Shown: positions 46,601 to 54,637 of the stretch, one piece after another
How the letters are laid out: each line of letters opens with the position of its first letter
Position numbering within the stretch: position 1 is the stretch's first letter
Assembly (NCBI GenBank): GCA_965651935.1
Contig: CBFGTC010000002.1
Span: 124,001 to 188,000, forward strand
Source: JAFEDN01 sp965651935
GTDB taxonomy: Bacteria; Pseudomonadota; Gammaproteobacteria; Coxiellales; Coxiellaceae
Direction of reading: 5' to 3'
DNA: 64,000 bases
The notes under the pieces: generated by a model
Told to the model about the DNA's origin: nothing
What the model saw: only the letters and a program-made list of their open reading frames with translations
Database searches by the model: none
Program-made: the position numbers and the translations under genes

Positions 46601-47707
46601 ATGACTAATTTCATAGAATTGGAAAAATGTGCTCCTACAACCCTTAATATTTCATCGCCCTTGGTTTGTTCTCATAATGAATGGGATTTATTGGAAGAAG
46701 TTATTGTCGGTATTGTTGACGACGCTTGTTTCCCACCTTGGCATTTCGCTTTACAACCTGTGTTGCCGGACCACCATCACTTAACTTTTCAAAAAAATGC
46801 CGGAACTCCTTTTCCAATCGAACGAATTCAGGCTGCAAATCAAGAGTTAGATGAATTTGTCCATGTTCTTGAAGCAGAAGGCGTCAAGGTAAGAAGGCCG
46901 GAACGTCGCAATCAGTTAGAAAGTTTTGGCGCGCCTGGTTGGCAAAGCACCGGACTGTACCATGCCATGCCCAGAGATATATTATTAGTGATTGGTCAGC
47001 GAATTATTGAATGTCCGTTAGCATGGCGTTCACGTTATTTCGAAGTGTTTGGGTATCGCCGTTTGTTGAAAGAATATTTCAATGCGGGTGCACAATGGCA
47101 AGCTGCTCCTAAACCAGAATTGTGTGATGATTTATATAATGATTATTTCGATTCCGATTCTGATTCTGATTCCATGGTCATCACAGAATACGAACCCACT
47201 TTTGACGCGGCTGATTTTATCCGTTGCGGCAAAGATATTTTCGCCCAACAAAGCCACGTAACTAATATTTTTGGTATTGAGTGGTTAAAGAGACTTTTGG
47301 GAGCGGAATATCGAATACATCTATTAAGATTTAATGATCCACATCCTATGCATATTGATGCCACATTCATGCCGTTAGCTCCTGGTAAATTGCTGATTAA
47401 TCCGGAACGAGTATTACAAATCCCTCAGATTTTCAAGGATTGGGATATTTTAAAAGCACCTACCCCTGTCATTCCAGATGAACATACGCTTTATATGACT
47501 AGTAAATGGATTAATATGAATATTCTCATGTTAGATGAAAAGCGTGTGGTGGTTGAACGTCAGGATGAGCCTATGATTTCATTGCTAAAAAAATCGGGTT
47601 TTACGCCAATTTTGTGTAATTTCCGTCACTTTAATAGCTTTGGCGGCTCGTTTCATTGTGCAACTTTGGATGTTCGCCGTAAAGGAGAATTACAGTCTTA
47701 TTTTTAA
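46601..47707 (+). CDS. Glycine/L-arginine amidinotransferase (AGAT-type)
   Basis: A 368-residue enzyme that moves the amidino group of arginine to an amine, releasing ornithine. It matches the mitochondrial AGAT/AmtA/CyrA/SxtG family along its whole length: EWDLLEEVIVG, RRPERRNQ, STGLYHAMPRDILLVIG, APKPELCDDLYN, FDAADFIRCGKDIFAQQS, NDPHPMHIDATF and GGSFHCATLDVRRKGELQSY. The catalytic Asp, His and Cys (Cys353) are all present. A run of alternating Asp and Ser replaces a family-variable loop. I chose the ATG at 46601 behind AGGAAGAGATA over one at 46574. The amine acceptor (glycine, lysine or other) cannot be told. It is the first gene of a five-gene operon. Confidence 0.9.
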   Translation: MTNFIELEKCAPTTLNISSPLVCSHNEWDLLEEVIVGIVDDACFPPWHFALQPVLPDHHHLTFQKNAGTPFPIERIQAANQELDEFVHVLEAEGVKVRRPERRNQLESFGAPGWQSTGLYHAMPRDILLVIGQRIIECPLAWRSRYFEVFGYRRLLKEYFNAGAQWQAAPKPELCDDLYNDYFDSDSDSDSMVITEYEPTFDAADFIRCGKDIFAQQSHVTNIFGIEWLKRLLGAEYRIHLLRFNDPHPMHIDATFMPLAPGKLLINPERVLQIPQIFKDWDILKAPTPVIPDEHTLYMTSKWINMNILMLDEKRVVVERQDEPMISLLKKSGFTPILCNFRHFNSFGGSFHCATLDVRRKGELQSYF

Positions 47708-47718
47708 CGAAGGTGATT

Positions 47719-48699
47719 ATGAAAATTTGGCGATATCATAAACTTGATGCGGTATTATTTTTGCTAAGTATCTTTCATTTTGTTTTTTTGATTTTACTAT
47801 TAAAAAACTGGGTATTTTTACCTTTATTGATGAAAATAGCTGGATTTTTTATATTAATATTCTTAACCACTTACAACATTATTATTATCTCTCATTTATT
47901 GACGCATACACCCTGGTTTAATTCGACGTTCATGAATCGGTTAGTTTTTATTATAAATACAATCAATGCCGGTCAATCTATCCAGGCTTATCAACTATCA
48001 CACGTGCGTAATCATCATCGTTACAATAATGATCGAAAGGGCACGAATGGCAAAACTTTAGATCAATCCTCTACTTTTCAACAGGGCAAAAATGATGAGC
48101 ATGCCAGTCTTTGGCGTTACACATTACTGGGTGCGTTAGCTAGCATGGTATCTATTTTCAAGAGCGATATTCTTTCAATTTATAAAATGTGGCGAGTTGG
48201 AGACCATGAAATTGACTTATTATCGCTAGTTTCACGGTCATCAGAGAAGAGACGATTGGAATTAAAACAATTACAAATTGAGCGTATTGTGCATTTTTTA
48301 ACATTATTTGCTTTTGTTTTGATATCTTGGCAGTGGACTTTATTTTGTTATGTGCCAGCGTTTTTTATATCACTGGCTTTGGTCAACATGCAAAATTACT
48401 ATGAACATTTTGGTGCATTGCCAGAAAATAAATTTGGTAATTCTGTTAGTTATTACGGAAAAATTTATAATCAATTAACATTTAATGATGGTTATCATCA
48501 AGAACATCACTTATTTGCTGCTGGACATTGGAGTGAAATGCCTCAAATTCGTGATAAATATTTGAAAGAGGATAATATAGGCCAGCGTATTATCAGTCCA
48601 GTCCCCGCTATTATCGGTTTTGTAGACAAAAACCGGAAAATGTTGCATCGTCAACCATCGTCTTTATCGTATGTAGAACAGGAAGTAAGTTTGCTATGA
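47719..48699 (+). CDS. Membrane fatty-acid-desaturase-superfamily oxidase
   Basis: A 326-residue di-iron membrane enzyme. The three histidine clusters are SHLLTHTPWF, SHVRNHHRYNN and GYHQEHHLFAAGHW, in the usual order and separated by hydrophobic helices (about 10-75 and 185-225). Such enzymes desaturate or hydroxylate lipids and other substrates with O2. The ATG at 47719 sits behind GAAGGTG, 11 bases after the amidinotransferase stop, and its own stop overlaps the next gene by four bases. A desaturase gene (desI) also accompanies the amidinotransferase amtA in the phaseolotoxin cluster. The substrate here is unknown. Confidence 0.8.
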   Translation: MKIWRYHKLDAVLFLLSIFHFVFLILLLKNWVFLPLLMKIAGFFILIFLTTYNIIIISHLLTHTPWFNSTFMNRLVFIINTINAGQSIQAYQLSHVRNHHRYNNDRKGTNGKTLDQSSTFQQGKNDEHASLWRYTLLGALASMVSIFKSDILSIYKMWRVGDHEIDLLSLVSRSSEKRRLELKQLQIERIVHFLTLFAFVLISWQWTLFCYVPAFFISLALVNMQNYYEHFGALPENKFGNSVSYYGKIYNQLTFNDGYHQEHHLFAAGHWSEMPQIRDKYLKEDNIGQRIISPVPAIIGFVDKNRKMLHRQPSSLSYVEQEVSLL

Positions 48700-49556
48700 T
48701 AGATTCTCATAAAAAAATTAGTGGATCGACTTTGTTAGCAAGTCAATTTAGGTTACAAGAATCCAACGAAATTTTGGATAGCGATTATGTTGAAGCCATT
48801 CTTGCTGGCGATTTAGCGGCTTACAGAGTAAATAATTTTTTACCTAAAGCAGAATGTCAAAAAATTACTCATAATTTTTGGAATTCGTCTGATAAGGTTG
48901 CGCGTGTTGGATACGGTATAGATGGAGTAGAAGGTTATTTTATAGGTGCTTCTCATATTGAAAAAACGACACAACAATATTTAAATGAAGTAATACATTT
49001 TCAGTCAGCGTTAGATAATTTATTTAAAAATACTGTTAATCCTTTAGATGTTTTTCGTCATAAAATTGCTCAAGCATGGCAAGATCGTATAGAATTAAGA
49101 CCCGCTCAATGTGAAGAATTCTGTGCGGGAAATTCAAAAGCAGTATATTGGAATAATCCAGGCTATTTTATATTAGAGCCTCATGATGACTTAGCACAAT
49201 TACGTGATCCTCGGCAAAGTAATTTTGAGATTCAACAAATTTCCAGAGTGATGGCTGTCAATTTTTATCCGCAAATGACGGCTGAGTCGGGACAATTGCA
49301 AATTTGGAATATTGAGCCAGATGAGGATGCTCGTGCTCGATTAAATTTAACTTATAGTGGCTTTCCTTATCCAAAAGAATTACTTACCGATTTTGAAAGT
49401 TTGATTATCCCTATCAAGGTCGGAGATTTATGTATTATTAATGGTAATTTAATCCATGCAGTATTGCGTGGTGTGCAAATGTTACATAAAAACCGTTTGC
49501 TTATTACTTGTTTTATGGGGTTAAATGCTAATCGTGAATTAATTTGGTGGACTTAA
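48696..49556 (+). CDS. Putative 2-oxoglutarate/Fe(II)-dependent oxygenase
   Basis: A 286-residue soluble protein. The facial triad is visible as His163-x-Asp165 in LEPHDDLAQL and His254 in INGNLIHAV, with Arg267 in NRLLITCF placed to bind 2-oxoglutarate. The spacing and the segment VMAVNFYPQM fit the double-stranded beta-helix fold. Because the Asp is present, this should be an oxygenase, not a halogenase. It is translationally coupled to the desaturase by an ATGA overlap. Hydroxylation of an amino acid or of the amidinotransferase product is a reasonable guess, not shown. Confidence 0.7.
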   Translation: MIDSHKKISGSTLLASQFRLQESNEILDSDYVEAILAGDLAAYRVNNFLPKAECQKITHNFWNSSDKVARVGYGIDGVEGYFIGASHIEKTTQQYLNEVIHFQSALDNLFKNTVNPLDVFRHKIAQAWQDRIELRPAQCEEFCAGNSKAVYWNNPGYFILEPHDDLAQLRDPRQSNFEIQQISRVMAVNFYPQMTAESGQLQIWNIEPDEDARARLNLTYSGFPYPKELLTDFESLIIPIKVGDLCIINGNLIHAVLRGVQMLHKNRLLITCFMGLNANRELIWWT

Positions 49557-49577
49557 ATATTTTTATAAGGAGAAATT

Positions 49578-50894
49578 ATGCTAAGAGCAGTATCAGTAAT
49601 ACAGTCAAGTAAAATTAAATTTTTATCAAATCCATTTTCGAAAAATTTTAGCATATTATCTCGTTCGCAAGTTAGGCGAATACTGCCGATTAAAGAATTT
49701 CCAGCTGCTTTGCGGAATTTCATTTTAATGAAATTTTTACAACATCCATTATTGGCAAAACGATTTGCCGAATTATCTTTAGATATGATTAATCGCGGTG
49801 GACTATGTCAACAAAGTGCCGAAACTCTCATCAAACCGTTAACAAAATCGTTTTCAGTGGGAGATAATATTTCTGAAGCTGTAGCAAAAGCACAATTTTT
49901 TCTAGAAAGAGATCAACATTTACTCCTCGATTTAGTCGAAGAAATGATTGGCGATGCTAAACAGCGTACATTAGTATTCAATAAATTTGACCGGCTGTTG
50001 GATGAAATTAAAGCTACTCAAATAAAATATTTGCCATTAAAATTGACTGGCATTGTTTCTCCCAACCTTTTAGTGAAAGCATCAAAAGATATCCAACTTT
50101 TGACGGTAGATGAAAAAAATTTACTAAATACAGAATTTACGCGCTTAAAAAAATTTACAGAAAAAGCGGTTCGATATAACAAAACTTTGTTTCTTGATCA
50201 AGAATACCCAAATCAAAAAAAGGCTATTTTTAATTTTGGATTTGAACTTATGTCTGAATTTAACGTGAACTATCCTGCTGTTTACATGACGGTTCAAGCG
50301 ACAGATATAGATTGTTTCGAACTGGTAGCCCGCATACATTCACTTCGCTTAACCAAATATCCCGCTATTAAATTAGTGAACGGCGCTTATGTTAATTGGG
50401 CCTATGATAATAACTGCATACGCATGGTACAACCCTCGAAAGCGCGCACTTTTATTGCTTTTGTTCTGATCGCTAAATTTTGTTTAAGTTCAGGTATTCA
50501 CCTTTTTTTAGGGACCCATAATCCTATTTTAGAAAAACTGATTGATGATCATGCTAGAAAAATAAATGTCGATCCCACTAAATATATTAAAGGGCAGCTC
50601 TATGGTTTTACCACGCAAGCAAAACCGGATTCTATGTATGCTTTATTCGGACCCCCTAAAGAATGTATTCATTATTCTTTGCGAAGAGTAATTGAAGGTG
50701 CTGATAGTAATAAGGCTGTTCTCACGCCTCTTACCTCCGAAGGTGAAGTAAGAGGCATGATAGAAGAAAGTTGCTTAGGAGAAAAACTTACCGCTGATGA
50801 AATTTCACAAATTACCACGGCATTTCGTTTGGATTTACAGAAAATTCGAGTTGATATTGCCAAACAAGAATTATATAGAACATTGCAATTATAG
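49578..50894 (+). CDS. Monofunctional proline dehydrogenase with presequence-like N-terminus
   Basis: A 438-residue FAD enzyme of the PRODH family that would oxidise proline to P5C. LPLKLTGIV, LFLDQEYPNQKKAIF, VYMTVQATD, IKLVNGAYVNWAYD, GQLYGFTTQ, FGPPKECIHYSLRRVIEG follow eukaryotic PRODH order, including the paired Arg and Glu that bind proline. The first 39 residues contain eight Lys/Arg, many Ser and no acidic residue (MLRAVSVIQSSKIKFL, then SRSQVRR), like a mitochondrial targeting sequence. Bacterial monofunctional PRODH is about 300 residues; this length is closer to eukaryotic forms. A strong AAGGAGA precedes the ATG. putA in this window already supplies a normal proline dehydrogenase. 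Confidence 0.8.
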   Translation: MLRAVSVIQSSKIKFLSNPFSKNFSILSRSQVRRILPIKEFPAALRNFILMKFLQHPLLAKRFAELSLDMINRGGLCQQSAETLIKPLTKSFSVGDNISEAVAKAQFFLERDQHLLLDLVEEMIGDAKQRTLVFNKFDRLLDEIKATQIKYLPLKLTGIVSPNLLVKASKDIQLLTVDEKNLLNTEFTRLKKFTEKAVRYNKTLFLDQEYPNQKKAIFNFGFELMSEFNVNYPAVYMTVQATDIDCFELVARIHSLRLTKYPAIKLVNGAYVNWAYDNNCIRMVQPSKARTFIAFVLIAKFCLSSGIHLFLGTHNPILEKLIDDHARKINVDPTKYIKGQLYGFTTQAKPDSMYALFGPPKECIHYSLRRVIEGADSNKAVLTPLTSEGEVRGMIEESCLGEKLTADEISQITTAFRLDLQKIRVDIAKQELYRTLQL

Positions 50895-50920
50895 TATTGT
50901 CGAATTTTTACTGGATTAAT

Positions 50921-52363
50921 ATGAGTAAAAGTGATAAACAAGTTGAATCAAAATTAAATGAGAATATTCAACCAAAAAAAGTAGATTGTTCATTGATAAA
51001 TCTAGATGGACAGAATCTCGAATTTACTTCGGCTGAAATAGGTTATTTCTTTTTAGAGGGACGGATAGTTACGAAAAATAGTTGTAGTCATATTATCATA
51101 CCGGATATCATTTTTAATCCAGGAGTTAAGCCGCATGATGATCAACATACAATATATATATTACGAGCAGGAACTGGAATAACAGCCTATTGGTTCGAGG
51201 ATGATAAGTTTGTCTCACATTTAGTTTCCCAAAAAAATCAAATAAAATTACAGAAATTACTTGACGGAAAAAAAATGATTTATAACTCAAGTAAAAGTTT
51301 TGAAAAGCTTGCCTCATTATGCGGTTATAAACCTAAAAGCGTGCAGCATTTATTGTGTATAATACAAACTTTAGGTGCAATCCTTAGCGAGTCCTTTTTT
51401 AAAAAACTGCTAAATATCATTAATACAGCGCAATGTCATAACTACATTAAAGATATTCAGTTTCATTTACAAAATAATACCATTGAAATTGAATTTTTAC
51501 CCTTAAATTTTATAGAATTTTATGAAAATTTAATCAAACTTATTGACAATTTATTGAAACATAATTTTCGGGAATTAACTAAAACGTCAATTCATTTCCA
51601 AACCTTAGTTCCGGAAAATAAAAAATATAATAAATGGATAAATAAATGCATTGAAGATCAAAAGAGATGCTTTAATCAAGTTATCAGTACAAATCAAAAA
51701 ACCAGCGTTAAAAAACGTTATAGTTCCCTAGTTGAAATAGATACTCATGCTTTGGAATATCAAACTTTTGCACAAAATAATAAACTTAATCATATTAGGT
51801 CTAATTCTTCCTTAAGTGAATTCAGTTTACAAAGCCTACAAGAATCTAAAAAAAAGGTGGTTTTAAAGTTTGATCTTCATAACTTGCCACAACAAGAAGA
51901 TAAAAAGCCATATTTTAAAGACCCGTCCAAAAATTTAGTCATTTTGGCTTTGGGAGCGCTTGATTCTATTGAATCATTTTTTAAATTGCTTGTTAGACTT
52001 AGGCTGCTGGAAATGAATATTTTAATTTCTGTATTAAAAAATACGGCTAAGGTCATTGAAGTAAAACAAAAAACCTTACAAAATAAAAATATAACTATTA
52101 TTCAAAATTCAGTGGGCGCCTTAGCGTATGTGAAAAATGCTGGCGCCTATGCGATTGCTTATAATGCAGCTTACTTAAAGAATTTATTAACTTTACTTTG
52201 TTTTAAACCCTCGTTAATTAAAGAAACAGACAGTTTGTTAATTTATTATGCAATCAGTGATAAAAATACTCAAATTGTACCGCAAAGCAGATTTTTAGCA
52301 GTGAAATCTCGTCCCAAAAATTTAAAAGAGAATAATAACAAACAAATTAAAGGATCCTGCTGA
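50921..52363 (+). CDS. Unknown protein, last gene of the amidinotransferase operon
   Basis: About 480 residues from the ATG at 50921; a TTG at 50897 is a weaker option. I do not recognise it with confidence. The N-terminal 110 residues look like a beta-rich domain (LEFTSAEIGYFFLEG, IYILRAGTGITAYWFEDD). The middle is helical and Lys/Asn-rich. Near the C-terminus, IIQNSVGALAYVKNAGAYAI followed by AYNA faintly recalls the last HAD motif of SerB phosphatases, but the metal-binding Asp residues are missing. It is very AT-rich. It lies 26 bases after the proline dehydrogenase gene and is probably cotranscribed. Confidence 0.5.
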   Translation: MSKSDKQVESKLNENIQPKKVDCSLINLDGQNLEFTSAEIGYFFLEGRIVTKNSCSHIIIPDIIFNPGVKPHDDQHTIYILRAGTGITAYWFEDDKFVSHLVSQKNQIKLQKLLDGKKMIYNSSKSFEKLASLCGYKPKSVQHLLCIIQTLGAILSESFFKKLLNIINTAQCHNYIKDIQFHLQNNTIEIEFLPLNFIEFYENLIKLIDNLLKHNFRELTKTSIHFQTLVPENKKYNKWINKCIEDQKRCFNQVISTNQKTSVKKRYSSLVEIDTHALEYQTFAQNNKLNHIRSNSSLSEFSLQSLQESKKKVVLKFDLHNLPQQEDKKPYFKDPSKNLVILALGALDSIESFFKLLVRLRLLEMNILISVLKNTAKVIEVKQKTLQNKNITIIQNSVGALAYVKNAGAYAIAYNAAYLKNLLTLLCFKPSLIKETDSLLIYYAISDKNTQIVPQSRFLAVKSRPKNLKENNNKQIKGSC

Positions 52364-52389
52364 GAATGATATTAGCGCCCAAGCTAAAT

Positions 52390-52418
52390 TTGACATTTTG
52401 CCATAGATGAATTATTAT
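52390..52418 (+). promoter_or_regulatory. Predicted sigma70 promoter of artPJQM
   Basis: TTGACA (52390-52395) and TATTAT (52413-52418) are separated by exactly 17 bases. The -10 box lies inside the first ARG box, as expected for an ArgR-repressed promoter. The art operon therefore need not depend on transcription from the amidinotransferase operon. Confidence 0.7.
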
Positions 52419-52441
52419 TCAAAGAGTTGCATAAATATTTG
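52408..52441 (+). promoter_or_regulatory. Tandem ARG boxes (ArgR operator)
   Basis: TGAATTATTATTCA (52408-52421) matches all 12 fixed positions of the ARG-box core TnAATwwwwATTnA. TGCATAAATATTTG (52428-52441), 20 bases further on, matches 10 of 12. Paired boxes about two helical turns apart are the normal ArgR hexamer site. The repressor is encoded at 39909-40361. Confidence 0.75.
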
Positions 52442-52456
52442 AATAAACTAGAGTCG

Positions 52457-53206
52457 ATGGCAAAAATTTACGTTAACAATCTACAAAAAAAATATAATAA
52501 CCTACCGATATTAAGCGGGGTCTCTTTTACCGCCCAATCGGGTGAGATTGTCGCCCTTTTAGGTGGCAGCGGGGCAGGTAAGAGCACCTTATTAAGATGT
52601 CTTAATCTTTTAGAAAAACCCAATGGTGGTATGATCGAAATAGGCGCAGCCCGGCTTAATTTTTCTGACCAAAAATGGAAGATGAAAGATAAAGAACAAC
52701 GTGCTTTACGGGCTAAAGTCGGTATGGTATTTCAGCAATTTAATTTATGGCCTCATCGTACTGTTCTGGGCAATTTAATCGAAGCCCCGGTCCAGGTTTT
52801 GAAAAAAACCATAACACAGGCAACACAAGAAGCCCAGGAGTTATTAAACCAAGTGGGCTTAGCGAGCAAACTTCACGCTTATCCGAGCCAGTTGTCCGGT
52901 GGTCAGCAGCAAAGGGTTGCCATTGCTCGCGCGCTTATGATGCATCCCGATGTGATGCTTTTTGATGAACCGACTTCCGCCTTAGACCCTAAAACGGTGT
53001 CAGAACTCGCAGTTTTGATTAAATCTTTGGCGGCCAAAGGCATGACTATGATAATTGCTACTCATGAAATGAATTTTGCCCGCCGCGTTGCGGACCAAAT
53101 TATTTTTCTGGACCAGGGTAAAATAGTTGAGCAGGGCGAAACGGCAGAACTTTTTTCCCATCCTAAAACCACTGAATTTGCACAATTTATTGAGGGGGGT
53201 TTTTAA
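52457..53206 (+). CDS. artP: Arginine ABC transporter, ATP-binding protein
   Basis: A 249-residue ABC ATPase of the polar amino acid group. Walker A GGSGAGKST, the Q-loop VFQQFNLWPH, signature LSGGQQQRVAIARAL, Walker B VMLFDEP and switch His ATHEMNFARR are present. I chose the ATG at 52457; the in-frame TTG at 52427 lies inside the operator. It powers uptake through ArtQ and ArtM. The ARG boxes upstream support arginine as substrate. Confidence 0.9.
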   Translation: MAKIYVNNLQKKYNNLPILSGVSFTAQSGEIVALLGGSGAGKSTLLRCLNLLEKPNGGMIEIGAARLNFSDQKWKMKDKEQRALRAKVGMVFQQFNLWPHRTVLGNLIEAPVQVLKKTITQATQEAQELLNQVGLASKLHAYPSQLSGGQQQRVAIARALMMHPDVMLFDEPTSALDPKTVSELAVLIKSLAAKGMTMIIATHEMNFARRVADQIIFLDQGKIVEQGETAELFSHPKTTEFAQFIEGGF

Positions 53207-53980
53207 ATGAAATTTTTAAAAAAAATATTCTCTTGTTTGATGCTTTGCAGTTTGACAGTCAATTTGGCTTTGGCCAATGCTAAGCCGATCATTTTAGCCA
53301 CGGAAGCGACTTATCCTCCATTTGAATCAGTGGACAATCAAGGAAAAATGGTGGGTTTTGATGTGGATGTCCTCAGCGCTATTTGTGCAAATCTAAAAAA
53401 GCAATGTCAGTTTGTTAATCAACCTTGGGATAGTTTAATCCCCGGTTTGCAACTCGGTAAATTTGATGTGATTTTTGGCGCAATGAATATTACCGAAGAA
53501 CGGCAAAAACAGGTTAATTTTACTCAGCCTTATTATATTAACACCGGAAGTTTTGCGGCAGCGAAAGCGTCTAAACTTTCCTTGGACCCTCCTCAGTCTC
53601 TTAAAAATAAGACCATTGGCGTCCAGGGTTCTACTACCTACGATTATTATCTGCAAGCAAACTATGCCAACCAGGTTCATATTAATCGTTATAGCAGTAT
53701 CCAAGATGCATTTTTAGATTTGCAATCGGGAAGGATAGACGCCGTATTTGGTGATACTCCGATTATTTTGGAATGGTTGAAAAATCCAGCTAATATCACT
53801 GCTTATACCACTGTAGGTGATCGTATCAGCGACCCTAAATTTTTCAGTCAAGGTTACGGGTTTGCGGTTAAAAAGGGTAATACGGAATTACTTAACCAAT
53901 TAAATCAGGGCCTAAATGCGATTAAAACCAGTGGCGAATATGAAAAAATTGTAGAACAGTATTTTGGAAAACCGCAGTGA
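53207..53980 (+). CDS. artJ: Arginine-binding periplasmic protein
   Basis: A 257-residue solute-binding protein (SBP_bac_3). A signal peptide of about 23 residues ends near LALANA. ATEATYPPFESVDNQGKMV, GFDVDVLSAIC, WDSLIPGLQLGKFDV and TEERQKQVNFTQPYY closely parallel E. coli ArtJ/ArtI. It captures arginine or related basic amino acids in the periplasm. It starts directly after artP behind GGGGGG, and its stop overlaps the artQ GTG. Confidence 0.88.
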   Translation: MKFLKKIFSCLMLCSLTVNLALANAKPIILATEATYPPFESVDNQGKMVGFDVDVLSAICANLKKQCQFVNQPWDSLIPGLQLGKFDVIFGAMNITEERQKQVNFTQPYYINTGSFAAAKASKLSLDPPQSLKNKTIGVQGSTTYDYYLQANYANQVHINRYSSIQDAFLDLQSGRIDAVFGDTPIILEWLKNPANITAYTTVGDRISDPKFFSQGYGFAVKKGNTELLNQLNQGLNAIKTSGEYEKIVEQYFGKPQ

Positions 53981-54636
53981 ATTTATTTGAGGGTTACGGC
54001 CATCAACTGTTGTTGGGGACCGTAACAACCATTGCTGTTGCCTTATTTGCTTTAATTATTGGCTTGATCTTGGCATTGTTAGGCGCTTTGGGTGAACTTA
54101 GCCGCAATACTTTTTTGCGCCGGATTACTTTCTCGTTCACTGGTCTAGTTCGAGGTTTGCCCGAGTTGTTGGTATTGTTTGGTATTTATTTTGGTGGCAG
54201 CGCTTTACTCTCTTTAATTATCCATCGTGATACGCAGATCAATTCTTTTATTGCTGGCGCGTTTGCCCTCGGCTTAATTTTTGCTTCCTATGGTGCGCAA
54301 ACTTTGCGCGGTGCTTTTTTGGCCATCCCCGCAGGGCAAAAAGAGGCCGCTCAGGCGCTGAGTTTGTCTTCTCGTTATACTTTTTTGCATGTGTTATTAC
54401 CGCAAGCGTGGCGCTATGCTTTACCAGGTCTGGGTAATCTATGGTTGGTTTTACTAAAAGACAGTGCTTTGGTTTCGTTATTGGGACTCTCGGATCTCAT
54501 GAATAAATCTCAATTAGCGGCGAGTAATACGCATCAACCCTTTAAATTTTATTTAATCGCGGCTTTGATATTTTTAATAATGACCACTTTATCTGAAATT
54601 TCTTTTCGCAAACTGACTTTTAAGCTGAGACATTAA
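53977..54636 (+). CDS. artQ: Arginine ABC transporter permease ArtQ
   Basis: A 219-residue inner-membrane permease of the HisM/ArtQ type with about five helices. The EAA loop that contacts the ATPase reads GQKEAAQALSLSSRYTFLHV, and RGLPELLVLFGIYFGG is typical. The start is a GTG overlapping the artJ stop by four bases, which suggests translational coupling. Confidence 0.9.
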   Translation: MNLFEGYGHQLLLGTVTTIAVALFALIIGLILALLGALGELSRNTFLRRITFSFTGLVRGLPELLVLFGIYFGGSALLSLIIHRDTQINSFIAGAFALGLIFASYGAQTLRGAFLAIPAGQKEAAQALSLSSRYTFLHVLLPQAWRYALPGLGNLWLVLLKDSALVSLLGLSDLMNKSQLAASNTHQPFKFYLIAALIFLIMTTLSEISFRKLTFKLRH

Positions 54637-54637
54637 T

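Noticed and set aside
47148..47172. CRISPR or other functional repeat array
   Set aside because: The short hexamer repeat is in frame inside a gene and lacks spacers. No direct repeats of CRISPR size were seen anywhere.
48696..49556. WelO5-type halogenase
   Set aside because: Fe/2OG halogenases replace the facial-triad Asp by Gly or Ala; here HDD keeps Asp165.
50921..52363. SerB phosphoserine phosphatase
   Set aside because: Only a faint likeness to the last HAD motif exists; the nucleophile motif DxDxT and the GDGxND metal site are missing.
40500..52400. Integrative element or genomic island with ends
   Set aside because: No integrase, transposase, tRNA junction or direct repeat was found at the edges; insertion is only suggested by gene content.
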